Shown here in pieces: positions 54,890 through 63,266 of a stretch of 64,000 bases of DNA. How positions within the stretch are numbered: the first letter of the stretch is position 1; each line of letters begins with the position of its first letter. This stretch comes from CBDBIK01 sp965206145 (GTDB lineage: Bacteria > Pseudomonadota > Alphaproteobacteria > TMED109), in the NCBI GenBank assembly GCA_965206145.1, contig CBDBIK010000005.1:248001-312000 (forward strand), written 5' to 3'. The position numbers were made by a program, and so were the translations under genes. The notes below the pieces were generated by a model. That model was given only the letters and a program-made list of their open reading frames with translations. It was not told where the DNA came from and searched no databases.

Positions 54890-55665
54890 AGTTTTCTTCC
54901 CTGCGGACAGTGACACTTGCGCTTGCGCTGCTAATTCCTGGGGAGACTGCAGCCCAAAATGGGACGGAAGACTTCTCGCTCGGCGTTTCCGTTGCAGGTC
55001 TCACCCGTTCCGGATCCAACTGCCACGTCTCTTTTCAGGTTCGGAACCGCCTGCTGGCAGACATTCTCCAGTTCACTGCGGACTTCAAGGTTCTCGACGG
55101 GGGCGGCGCACCTGTTGGCGAAGGGATCTTTGCCGCGGGGCGTATCCGGCGGCTTCAGCCCTACCAACGCGTGGCCTCGTTCGAGGCTCCCGGGGACACG
55201 GGAAACTGCGGGGAAGCCGCCTCGATCGTGATTGAGATTCGGGACTGCGTTCTCGACGGAACGGGCGACGTGGGCGCGATTTACTGCCGCGAGGCCTTCG
55301 TTGCGGAGGACGGAATGCTGTCCGTGGCGTTGGCGAGTGAGACACCGACTGAGGCCGCGCAGGAAGTTGAGATCGCCGCACTGGGGTTTCGGGTTTCCCG
55401 GCTTACCTCGGAACTCGCGCGGACGTACAGAATCGTTGGTGCTACCCACGGCCTCGTGGTAACGGCCGTGGAGAATCAGGGGAAAGACCCAGGACTTCGC
55501 GAGGGGGATCTCATCATCGAGGTCAGCCAGAACCCTGTGGATACCGTCGAGACGCTGGAGGAGCACATCCGTGCTGCCCGCAATGCCGGCCACGCTTCGG
55601 TTCTGTGCATGGTGTTCCGTGACGGCGAGAGGCACTGGCTCGTAGCTTACCTTCGGGATGGCTGA
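54886..55665 (+). CDS. Secreted protein with C-terminal PDZ domain
   Basis: 259 residues starting with GTG, with a signal peptide (hydrophobic LRTVTLALALLIPG, cleavage near AAQ). The middle (about 28-150) has several cysteines and predicted strands without a family I recognise. The C-terminal 90 residues form a PDZ domain (GLVVTAVENQGKDPGLREGD, LIIEVSQNPVDTVETLEEHI) close to the second PDZ of DegP/HtrA proteins. There is no protease domain, so it is probably an adaptor or binding protein in the periplasm. Confidence 0.82.
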   Translation: MKFSSLRTVTLALALLIPGETAAQNGTEDFSLGVSVAGLTRSGSNCHVSFQVRNRLLADILQFTADFKVLDGGGAPVGEGIFAAGRIRRLQPYQRVASFEAPGDTGNCGEAASIVIEIRDCVLDGTGDVGAIYCREAFVAEDGMLSVALASETPTEAAQEVEIAALGFRVSRLTSELARTYRIVGATHGLVVTAVENQGKDPGLREGDLIIEVSQNPVDTVETLEEHIRAARNAGHASVLCMVFRDGERHWLVAYLRDG

Positions 55666-55736
55666 TCTTTACGCCTTGGCTTGAAGGAGCAGGATCCCGG
55701 GCATAGGATCAGGGCCATCTCGGCCGGAGAAGAACG

Positions 55737-56387
55737 ATGCTCTCGATCCCCGAGGAAATCTTCCTTCTGGTTCTAGACGACGAAAAGGGAACGCCCGTCG
55801 ACGTTCCCGAGATTCAGCTCGACTGCGCGATCGCAGGTGCCGTGCTCATGGACCTTGCGCTACGTGAACGTGTCGACACGAGCCTTGACGAGCTATTCGT
55901 CGTCAGCACAGAACCGACGGGCGATGCGGTCCTTGACGAAGTGCTCGTTGAAATCTGCAACTCGAAGGAAAACCACGCCGCCGCGCAATGGGTGCAGATG
56001 CTGAGCCATCGCAGCGGTGATTTCCGCAAACGTCTTGCGGAGGGACTTGTAGAGAAAGGGATCGTGGAGCTTGTCGAGGAAAAACTTCTGTGGGTATTCG
56101 GCTCCCGGCGTTACCCCATGATCGACGGCATCGAGGAGAGAGAGGTTCGCCGTAGAATCGTCAACGTGCTCCTCTCCGACGATATCCCTGATCCCCGAGA
56201 CATCGTGATCCTTGCATTGGCCGACACTTGCGGCGTGCTCAACCGTATCCTTTCGTCTCAGCAACTGAAGTCCGCCGAACCACGCCTGCGCCAGGTGGAG
56301 AAAATGGATCTCATTGGCCAGGCGGTGACAAGAACAATCCATGACATTCGGGCATCGATTCCACAGCTCGTCGCACCAATCATGTAA
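55737..56387 (+). CDS. GPP34 (Golgi phosphoprotein 3-like) family protein
   Basis: 216 residues. The N-terminal signature IPEEIFLLVLDDEKGTPV and the later ALRERVDT, PTGDAVLDEVL and RYPMIDGIEEREVRRRI segments match the GPP34/GOLPH3 fold, helical and able to bind phosphoinositides in eukaryotes. There is no signal peptide or membrane helix. The function of bacterial members is not settled. ATG 55737 has GGAGAAG upstream. It ends 3 bases before the ABC binding-protein gene, so it may share its transcript. Confidence 0.85.
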   Translation: MLSIPEEIFLLVLDDEKGTPVDVPEIQLDCAIAGAVLMDLALRERVDTSLDELFVVSTEPTGDAVLDEVLVEICNSKENHAAAQWVQMLSHRSGDFRKRLAEGLVEKGIVELVEEKLLWVFGSRRYPMIDGIEEREVRRRIVNVLLSDDIPDPRDIVILALADTCGVLNRILSSQQLKSAEPRLRQVEKMDLIGQAVTRTIHDIRASIPQLVAPIM

Positions 56388-56390
56388 ACG

Positions 56391-58076
56391 GTGATCGCGA
56401 TTCTCGACGCGCTTTGCCGCCGTTCCGCCGCCGCCGCGCTCGCGCTCCTGGTAGCAGGGCTTCCATTTCCGGGCCAGGCCAATCAGGCCAGGGATACGCT
56501 CGTGATCGGGATGACCCAGTTCCCCTCAACGTTCCATCCCGCCATCAGTCTTATGTCGGCGAAACTTTACATCCTTGCGATGGCAGTTCGCCCAGTGTCC
56601 GACTACGGCCACGACTGGAAGCCCATCTGTCATCTGTGCGTGGAACTTCCCACGCTCGAGAACGGCCACGCAGTGCGTGAGACGCTCCCCGACGGCTCTA
56701 CGGGCGTTGCAGTCACCTTTCGAATCCATCCTGATGCCACGTGGGGAGACGGGGTACCGGTGACCAGCGAGGATGTGGCCTTCACTTGGAGGACGGCCCT
56801 CGCAGAAGGGAGCGGATTTTCAGCCCGGAAAGAATATGAACGCATCCTCGATATCGAAATTATCGACGACAAGACCTTCACGGCACATATCGACAGGCTC
56901 ACCTTCTCCTACAACGTCTTTTCGGGAGCGATTCTTCCCGCCCATATCGAGGCCAAGGCCGCCCAGGAAGCGGCCGAGTACCGTAACCGCACGCTCTACG
57001 ACACCGACCCCACCCGCCCGGGACTGTGGTTCGGCCCATACCGAATTACCGAGGTGGAACAGGGAAGCCATGTTGTCCTCGAGCCCAACCCGACTTGGTA
57101 CGGAGAGGCACCCCACTTCCGCAGAATCGTCGTCCGCGTGATCGAGAACACCGCCGCGCTTCGCGCAAACCTTCTCTCAGGCGCGATCGACTACGTATCG
57201 GGGCAGATCGGTTTCAACGCCGACGAGGCCCTCGTCTTCACCCGCGATGAGAACAGCCCATTCGATACGAAGTTTGTTCCGAGCCTTGTCTACGAACACA
57301 TCGACTTCAATCTCGATTCTCCGTACTTCCGGGATCCTCGCGTGCGGCGGGCCCTGATGCACGCAATCGACCGGGAAGCGATCGTCGAGGCCTTGTTCGA
57401 TGGCAAGCTGGAGGTAGCGCACTCCCTGGTTCATCCCCTCGATCCCGGGTTCGACCCCGAGGTCGTGCGCTACTCTCACGATCCCGAACTGGCTGCTTCG
57501 CTGCTTGACGAAGCAGGCTGGACTCTCGGCCCCGACGGCATTCGCATCAACACCGCAGGCGAACAACTTTCATTTCCGTTCATGACAACGGCGGGAGCGC
57601 GAACACGCGAGCTCGTGCAACAGGTCCTGCAGGCACAATTCCGGACTGTCGGTGTCGAAACGTTGATTCGAAACGAGCCTGCGCGCGTGTTCTTCGGAAA
57701 AACCGTCACCCAGAGAAAAAGCCCGGGTCTGACGATGTATGCCTTCCTGTCCGTGCCCGAATCAGTGCCATCTTCAATGCTTCGTTCGGATCGCATTCCG
57801 TCCCAGGAAAACGCCTGGATTGGGCAAAACTTCCCCGGCTACCGAAATCTCGAGATGGATGCGCTACTTGATGCACTCGAGACAGAACTCAATCCTGCAC
57901 GTAGGCTCGGCATGTGGGCTCAGCTGCAGGAGATCTACGCCACCGATTTGCCGGCGATGCCACTTTATTTCCGGGCGGAGCCATATGTCATGCCAAAGTG
58001 GCTCAGGGGAGTTCGCCCGACCGGGCATCTCGTGCCGGCAACGCGGTGGGTGGAAGAATGGCGCGTAGAGGAATGA
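56391..58076 (+). CDS. Oligopeptide/dipeptide-type ABC transporter substrate-binding protein
   Basis: 561 residues of the SBP family 5. The signal peptide starts after GTG 56391 (hydrophobic AAAALALLVAGLPFPG, cleavage near QANQA). The classic FRIHPDATWGDGVPVTSEDV segment follows, then LWFGPYRITEVEQGSHVVLEPN, and DPRVRRALMHAIDREAIVEA. The C terminus has the usual LPAMPLYFRAEPYVMP. It delivers a peptide or similar ligand to the two permeases that follow. The substrate is not predictable. Confidence 0.92.
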   Translation: MIAILDALCRRSAAAALALLVAGLPFPGQANQARDTLVIGMTQFPSTFHPAISLMSAKLYILAMAVRPVSDYGHDWKPICHLCVELPTLENGHAVRETLPDGSTGVAVTFRIHPDATWGDGVPVTSEDVAFTWRTALAEGSGFSARKEYERILDIEIIDDKTFTAHIDRLTFSYNVFSGAILPAHIEAKAAQEAAEYRNRTLYDTDPTRPGLWFGPYRITEVEQGSHVVLEPNPTWYGEAPHFRRIVVRVIENTAALRANLLSGAIDYVSGQIGFNADEALVFTRDENSPFDTKFVPSLVYEHIDFNLDSPYFRDPRVRRALMHAIDREAIVEALFDGKLEVAHSLVHPLDPGFDPEVVRYSHDPELAASLLDEAGWTLGPDGIRINTAGEQLSFPFMTTAGARTRELVQQVLQAQFRTVGVETLIRNEPARVFFGKTVTQRKSPGLTMYAFLSVPESVPSSMLRSDRIPSQENAWIGQNFPGYRNLEMDALLDALETELNPARRLGMWAQLQEIYATDLPAMPLYFRAEPYVMPKWLRGVRPTGHLVPATRWVEEWRVEE

Positions 58077-58092
58077 CGGCCCAGGCCACTTC

Positions 58093-59055
58093 TTGATCCC
58101 GTACCTGTTCCGCCGCAGCCTTGAAACAGGTTTCGTTCTGGCAGCGATGTCGGTAGTTCTGTATGCGCTCATCGGCCTGATGCCGGGCGACCCCATCGAC
58201 GTTATGGTGCAGTCAGACCCCCGGCTCACGCCTGCCGATGCGGCCCGCCTCAAGGCCCTTTACGGCCTCGACCGCCCACTTCACGAACGATATTTCAACT
58301 GGCTTGGCGCTGCCCTCTCGGGCGATTTCGGGTATTCACGCACCTATCATCAGCCTGTACTGCAACTGCTCTGGCCTCGGCTCGAGGCGACAGCCGTCCT
58401 GCTTGGGGCCAGTCTCGCCCTTTCGTTGACGGTGGCGATCCCGGCCGGGGTAATGGCGGCACACCGGGCCTACTCGAAACTGGATCATGCGATCAGCATT
58501 CTTTCCCTCAGTGCCTATTCAGTTCCAGTGTTTTGGCTCGCGTTGATGCTGATCATGGTGTTTTCGGTTGGTCTCGGCTGGCTTCCAGCAAGCGGCACCG
58601 GTGCACTCTCCGGCGGCGGCTGGGAGACGGCACGACACATGATTCTTCCCGTGGCCACCCTGAGTGCGGCCACAGTTGGCGGGCTGATCCGCTTTGTGCG
58701 CGCCTCGATGATGGAGGAACTTCGGCGCGACTACGTGTGCACTGCCCGGGCCAAGGGAGTGTCCGAGGGGCGGGTGCTCTTTCGACATACGCTGCGAAAC
58801 GCACTCGTGCCGGTGATCACCGTTCTCGCGCTGTCGTTCGGGACGCTGTTCTCGGGCGCGGTAGTTACCGAGACGATGTTTGCCTACCCCGGTATGGGAA
58901 AACTCATTTACGACGCGGTGATCACAAGCGACTACAACCTCGCGCTCGTGAGCCTGCTATTTGCAACGTTTCTCGTTCTCATCGGCAACCTTCTAGCGGA
59001 CCTTGCCTATGCGTGGTTCGATCCGCGCGTACGGATTGGCGCGAAAGCTTCATGA
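58093..59055 (+). CDS. ABC transporter permease, DppB/OppB type
   Basis: 320 residues with about six membrane helices. The N-terminal RRSLETGFVLAAMSVVLYAL and LIGLMPGDPIDVMV segment is standard for DppB. The EAA-like coupling loop appears as ELRRDYVCTARAKGVSEGRV. The start is a TTG at 58093; no ATG or GTG fits the first helix. It ends overlapping the next permease by ATGA. Confidence 0.92.
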   Translation: MIPYLFRRSLETGFVLAAMSVVLYALIGLMPGDPIDVMVQSDPRLTPADAARLKALYGLDRPLHERYFNWLGAALSGDFGYSRTYHQPVLQLLWPRLEATAVLLGASLALSLTVAIPAGVMAAHRAYSKLDHAISILSLSAYSVPVFWLALMLIMVFSVGLGWLPASGTGALSGGGWETARHMILPVATLSAATVGGLIRFVRASMMEELRRDYVCTARAKGVSEGRVLFRHTLRNALVPVITVLALSFGTLFSGAVVTETMFAYPGMGKLIYDAVITSDYNLALVSLLFATFLVLIGNLLADLAYAWFDPRVRIGAKAS

Positions 59056-59954
59056 AAGATCCGGCTTCGTCTGCGGCGATCGCCTGGCAGCGCTTCCGCC
59101 AGCATCGGCTCGCCATGGTGGCGGGTCTTCTCTTGATTGTATTGACCGGGCTTACCCTTTCCGCTCCGCTTGTCGGATGGGTGCTAGGCACCGATGCTGA
59201 GGCCATCGACCTTGGCACACGGCTTGCAGGACCAAGTCTTGCCCATCCCCTGGGCACTGATGAAATCGGACGCGATCTGCTTCTTCGACTGCTGGAAGGC
59301 GGAAAGATTTCGCTTGCAATCGGGCTTGGTGCCGCACTAATTGCAACCCTGATTGGCATCGGCATCGGGCTCGTTGCGGGGTGCGCGGGCGGCTGGCTTG
59401 ATGCCTTGCTGATGCGCTTCACGGACTTCGTGATCGCCCTCCCCATCCTGCCTCTGTTGATCGTCATGGCGGCAGCAGACCTTTCGCGTTTCGGTCTGGA
59501 TCCTGACCGTCCCGAGACAGCGGTAGGACGAATCGTGTTCATTCTCGCGCTCGTCGGCTGGACCACAGTTGCTCGTCTCGCCCGCGGCTCAGCCCTTGTG
59601 GTGCGCGAGCATGAGTTCGTGCACGCCTCGCGTGCGGTGGGGGCGGCTCCTCTCCAGGTGTTGACCCGTCACATCCTCCCCAATGCCGTTTCCCCGGTAA
59701 TCGTGGCGACCGCCCTTTCGGTAGGCAACCTCGTGCTCGTCGAGTCCGTTCTGAGTTTTCTCGGGCTCGGCATCCAGCCCCCGATGGCGAGTTGGGGAAG
59801 TATGCTGACCGGTGCCCAGGCGACGATCGGGGAAGCTCCGATGCTCGCCTTCTGGCCGGGGGCATTGATTTTCCTCACGGTCGTGGCTTTCAACGTCGTC
59901 GGCGACGGCATCCGCGATGCCCTGGACGTCGAGACGGATTTGCCGGGACATTAA
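59052..59954 (+). CDS. ABC transporter permease, DppC/OppC type
   Basis: 300 residues with about six membrane helices. The OppC-like N terminus WQRFRQHRLAMVAGLLLIVL, LAHPLGTDEIGRDLL and the coupling loop REHEFVHASRAVGAAPLQVL are clear. LGLGIQPPMASWGSML near the end is diagnostic. ATG 59052 overlaps the dppB-like stop. Downstream come two metabolic genes; no ATPase gene is present. Confidence 0.93.
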   Translation: MKDPASSAAIAWQRFRQHRLAMVAGLLLIVLTGLTLSAPLVGWVLGTDAEAIDLGTRLAGPSLAHPLGTDEIGRDLLLRLLEGGKISLAIGLGAALIATLIGIGIGLVAGCAGGWLDALLMRFTDFVIALPILPLLIVMAAADLSRFGLDPDRPETAVGRIVFILALVGWTTVARLARGSALVVREHEFVHASRAVGAAPLQVLTRHILPNAVSPVIVATALSVGNLVLVESVLSFLGLGIQPPMASWGSMLTGAQATIGEAPMLAFWPGALIFLTVVAFNVVGDGIRDALDVETDLPGH

Positions 59955-59987
59955 AGGGGAACGGACAAGCATCGGACGGGAAAAGAG

Positions 59988-60773
59988 ATGAATCTCAAGG
60001 AAATGACCAAAAATCGGGCACTCAAGGTCGGGAATTTTGTGGTCGAATTCAACACACCCGGCATTGGCCACGTGCTGAAGGCAGCCGGTTGCGATTTCGC
60101 ATTCCTCGACCTCGAACACAGCGGGTTCGGGATGGGGACACTCAAGGCCTCGCTCCGGTTCATGGAGGCAGCGAGCATGCCCACGCTTGTTCGCGTGCCT
60201 TCCCAAGCTCCCCATCACATCAACCGCGCACTCGATGCAGGCGCGGAGGGCCTCGTAGTTCCGATGGTGAACTCGGCCGCCGAAGCGGCCGAGTTCGTCG
60301 CCTGTGCGAAGTATCCCCCCGAAGGCAGCCGAGGCGTGGCACTTTCCATCGCCCATGACCGCTATACGCAAGGATCTGTGAAGGAAAAATTCCAGACTGC
60401 CAACAAACGAACAACACTTTTCGTTCTCATCGAGACGCGCGGTGCCGTCGAGGAGATTGACGCCATCGCCGCAATTGACGGGATTGACGCTCTCTGGCTC
60501 GGCCATTTCGACCTGAGTGTGAGCCTCGGGATCCCTGGCGAGTTCGATCATCCCGATTTCCTTTCCGCCGAGGCCCGCATCGAGGAGGCCGCGGCCAAGG
60601 CCGGAAAATCGTTCGGTCGCCTAGTCACCACCCCGGAGGCTGGAACGGCCCTCTTCGCTCGCGGTGTCGACTTCATCTGTTACTCAGGTGATGTGTGGCT
60701 GCTGCAGGAGGCTTTCCGGGCAGGATCGACTGCAATCCGCGCGGCCTGCAAGGGCCCGGCAGGAGCCAAGTAG
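59988..60773 (+). CDS. HpcH/HpaI-family aldolase
   Basis: 261 residues, class II pyruvate aldolase fold. The N-terminal VGNFVVEFNTPGIGHVLKAAG is followed by DFAFLDLEHSGF (metal and substrate region), and the metal-site glutamate and Asp are in FVLIETRGAVEEID and WLGHFDLSVSLGIPGE. Members split or form 2-keto-3-deoxy acids such as 2,4-dihydroxyhepta-2-enedioate. It is paired with a 2-hydroxyacid dehydrogenase two bases downstream. Confidence 0.9.
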   Translation: MNLKEMTKNRALKVGNFVVEFNTPGIGHVLKAAGCDFAFLDLEHSGFGMGTLKASLRFMEAASMPTLVRVPSQAPHHINRALDAGAEGLVVPMVNSAAEAAEFVACAKYPPEGSRGVALSIAHDRYTQGSVKEKFQTANKRTTLFVLIETRGAVEEIDAIAAIDGIDALWLGHFDLSVSLGIPGEFDHPDFLSAEARIEEAAAKAGKSFGRLVTTPEAGTALFARGVDFICYSGDVWLLQEAFRAGSTAIRAACKGPAGAK

Positions 60774-60775
60774 GG

Positions 60776-61816
60776 ATGTCGGACAAGTTTCGCGTGGCAC
60801 TCGGTGCCGATTTCAAGCTGCCGGACGGTAGTCCAGCGTATTCCATGTTTGACCTCGGACCGCTGGACGCGGATCCAGACGTCGATCACATGGTTCTCGA
60901 GACCAGGGGCGAGAAAATCAAAGCAGAAGAACTTGAGGATTTTGACGCCCTGATCCTGCTTACACATCAGTTCACCGCTGAGAGCGTCCCGACCGATGGA
61001 CGCCTGGCACTCGTCGCCCGTTTCGGAGTGGGTTATGACAGTGTCGATGTCGCGGCCTGCACCAAGGCCGGGATTGTTCTCGCCATCACGCCCGATGGGG
61101 TACGCCGGCCGGTCGCCGTCGCCATCATCACGCTGATGCTAGCGTGCGCTGGCCGCCTGCTCGACAAGCACAGGCTCACCCACATGGGTCCGCCGGGTTT
61201 CGATCTGCGGAGCAACTTCATGGGGACCGGCCTTGTCGGGCGCACGCTGGGCGCGATTGGCATCGGGAATATCGGTACCGAAGCATTTCGTCTGGCCGCC
61301 CCGTTCGGGATGAAGTTTCTCGCTTATGACCCCTACGCAGACACCACCCTCGCCGCCACGCTCGGAATCCGACTCGTGGATGCGGACACCGTTTTCCGCG
61401 AAGCTGATTTCATTTCGGTGAGTTGCCCCTTTAATGATGAAACTCGTCACGTGGCAAGCCGCGAACGGATTGCGCTCATGAAACCAAGTGCATTCCTCAT
61501 CAACACCTCACGCGGCGGCACCGTCGATCAGGAAGCACTTGTCGAAGCACTCCGCGAAGGCCGGATAGCAGGTGCAGGCCTTGACGTGCTCGATCCCGAG
61601 CCGCCGCCAAAAAACGATCCCATTCTCACTGTCGACAACGTGATCCTGACGCCACACGCGCTTTGTTGGACAGATCAATGCTTCGCCGGCAATGGCGCTG
61701 GTACGGTGCAGGCGGCACTCGACGTGAAGGCGGGCCGTGCGCCCGCCACGGTGGTCAACCGGGAAGTTCTCGAAAGCCCGCAGTGGCTTCGCAGGCTCGA
61801 GGCCAGGAAGGTATAA
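60776..61816 (+). CDS. D-2-hydroxyacid dehydrogenase (NAD-dependent)
   Basis: 346 residues. The dinucleotide-binding site is AIGIGNIGTEAFRLAAPFG (about 161-179). The substrate and catalytic residues are in INTSRGGTVDQEAL (Arg), DVLDPEPP (Glu) and ILTPHALCWTD (His). It interconverts a 2-keto acid and its D-2-hydroxy acid, likely linked to the aldolase product. It starts 2 bases after the aldolase stop. ATG 60776 was chosen; upstream in-frame codons lie inside the aldolase gene. Confidence 0.92.
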   Translation: MSDKFRVALGADFKLPDGSPAYSMFDLGPLDADPDVDHMVLETRGEKIKAEELEDFDALILLTHQFTAESVPTDGRLALVARFGVGYDSVDVAACTKAGIVLAITPDGVRRPVAVAIITLMLACAGRLLDKHRLTHMGPPGFDLRSNFMGTGLVGRTLGAIGIGNIGTEAFRLAAPFGMKFLAYDPYADTTLAATLGIRLVDADTVFREADFISVSCPFNDETRHVASRERIALMKPSAFLINTSRGGTVDQEALVEALREGRIAGAGLDVLDPEPPPKNDPILTVDNVILTPHALCWTDQCFAGNGAGTVQAALDVKAGRAPATVVNREVLESPQWLRRLEARKV

Positions 61817-61861
61817 GCGGGTTTGTTCAGGACCGCCTTGCAGACGGTCGTGCGGATCGGT

Positions 61862-63265
61862 TTACCGAAGAGGTAGCACGAGAACGAACCGCGTTCCTTC
61901 CGGTGAAGTTTCGCCCAATTGAAAGGATCCTCCATGGGCGACCATGATTTCGCGCACGATGGCAAAGCCGAGACCCCGGGACGGGTCCGGGCCGTCTGAT
62001 GGAGGAGCGTCAAGGCTTGCACGGGTTGCTTCATCCAGCCCTGGCCCGGTGTCAGCGACCTCGATAATGACAGAGACGGCTGTCCTGCGTGCAGACACTG
62101 TGATCGTCCCGTCCTTTCCTATGGCCGTGGCGGCATTGTCGATGAGGTTCAGGAAAGCTCGGAAAAACTGCTCGTGATCGGCTTCGCAGGTGAGTTCCTG
62201 CGGAATTTCATTCCGCCATTCGACGCTACCCATGACCAAGGGCATGACCAGTTCGCTAACCTCGTTTGCGAGTTCGTGAAGCCGGACTCGGGAGATAAGA
62301 ACGGGGCTGTCGCCGTAACGTAGGTAGTCGAGGGTTCGTGCGCAGAGAAGGGTCGCTCGGTTCATAGCCGCGATCAGCTGCGGCATGACCTTCTTCACAA
62401 GGGGGTCCTTGCTCTCCGCAAGTTGGTCAGAGGTGAAAATCGCCACGGTGAGAACATTTCGGAGGTCATGGTTCACCTTGCTGACCGAGGCTCCGAGAGC
62501 TGCCTCACGTCCACGCTTGCGGAGTGCGACCCGGATTTCATCCTGCATGGTCATCAACCCGGATTCCAGAAATCCCACCTCGTCCTTCCTGCCCGAGATC
62601 GGAAGAATCGCTGATTTGTCCTCCGGGTTTCGGGCAAAAACGTCGAGACAATGTGTGATTTTTTGTACAGGGCGGACAACGATCCATTGAAGCAACAAGA
62701 AGAGGAACGTGCCCAGAAAGACGGAAAGAGCCAAGGAAAGTTCGAGGATGCGGATGGAGTGGCTGCGGAGCTTGCGTGCGAGCACTCTTTCCCGTGCCAC
62801 CACCTCGACGAGCATCGAATCGTTGTTGCGGGCCCAGCCCACGATGCGAATCCTCCTTTGTTCGCCGTGCAGAAGGGTGCCAACGGCGTCCATAATCAAC
62901 ACAGGCCAGAAACTCTCGTTGATATGGACTGTCCGGTCGATGTCCTTCGGAGTTTTGCCAATCACCAGGGTTCTAGCTCCCCCGGTACGCAGAATGATTG
63001 CCTCGGTGTCGGTGAAGGCGAGCAGCTCCTGTTCGAGTTCAGGCGGAATGTTTCCGTCTCCTGCTGCTTGAAGAACGAGTGTCGAAAGGTGCGCTTTGTC
63101 GAGTTGGTCGTTCAGGTGTTCAAGGCGAAACCTTGCGATCGATGGAAGCCAAATCAGGAGTTCGCCAACCAGCAGGAGGGCGATGGTGATCAGAAGCAGG
63201 CGCGCGGTAAGTCCGTGCCCAACGCCGGTGCTAGGGCTTTGTTTTCCGTCCCCTCGCGTTGCCAA
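61862..63265 (-). CDS. Sensor histidine kinase
   Basis: About 467 residues from a TTG at 63265. A GTG at 63340 would extend it by 25 residues into the preceding gene, and neither start has a good ribosome site. TM1 is near residues 23-43 (LLLITIALLLVGELLIWLPS), then a periplasmic sensor of about 110 residues, TM2 and a HAMP-like linker. The phosphoacceptor is in ASVSKVNHDLRNVLTV. ATP-binding motifs are FLNLIDNAATAI, VADTGPGLDE and GLGFAIVREIM. No response regulator is adjacent. Confidence 0.88.
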   Translation of the reverse strand: MATRGDGKQSPSTGVGHGLTARLLLITIALLLVGELLIWLPSIARFRLEHLNDQLDKAHLSTLVLQAAGDGNIPPELEQELLAFTDTEAIILRTGGARTLVIGKTPKDIDRTVHINESFWPVLIMDAVGTLLHGEQRRIRIVGWARNNDSMLVEVVARERVLARKLRSHSIRILELSLALSVFLGTFLFLLLQWIVVRPVQKITHCLDVFARNPEDKSAILPISGRKDEVGFLESGLMTMQDEIRVALRKRGREAALGASVSKVNHDLRNVLTVAIFTSDQLAESKDPLVKKVMPQLIAAMNRATLLCARTLDYLRYGDSPVLISRVRLHELANEVSELVMPLVMGSVEWRNEIPQELTCEADHEQFFRAFLNLIDNAATAIGKDGTITVSARRTAVSVIIEVADTGPGLDEATRASLDAPPSDGPDPSRGLGFAIVREIMVAHGGSFQLGETSPEGTRFVLVLPLR

Positions 63266-63266
63266 A

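Noticed and set aside
58533..59051. Upstream in-frame extension of the DppC-like permease
   Set aside because: It lies inside the DppB-like gene in another frame; ATG 59052 gives the family N terminus and overlaps the stop as expected.
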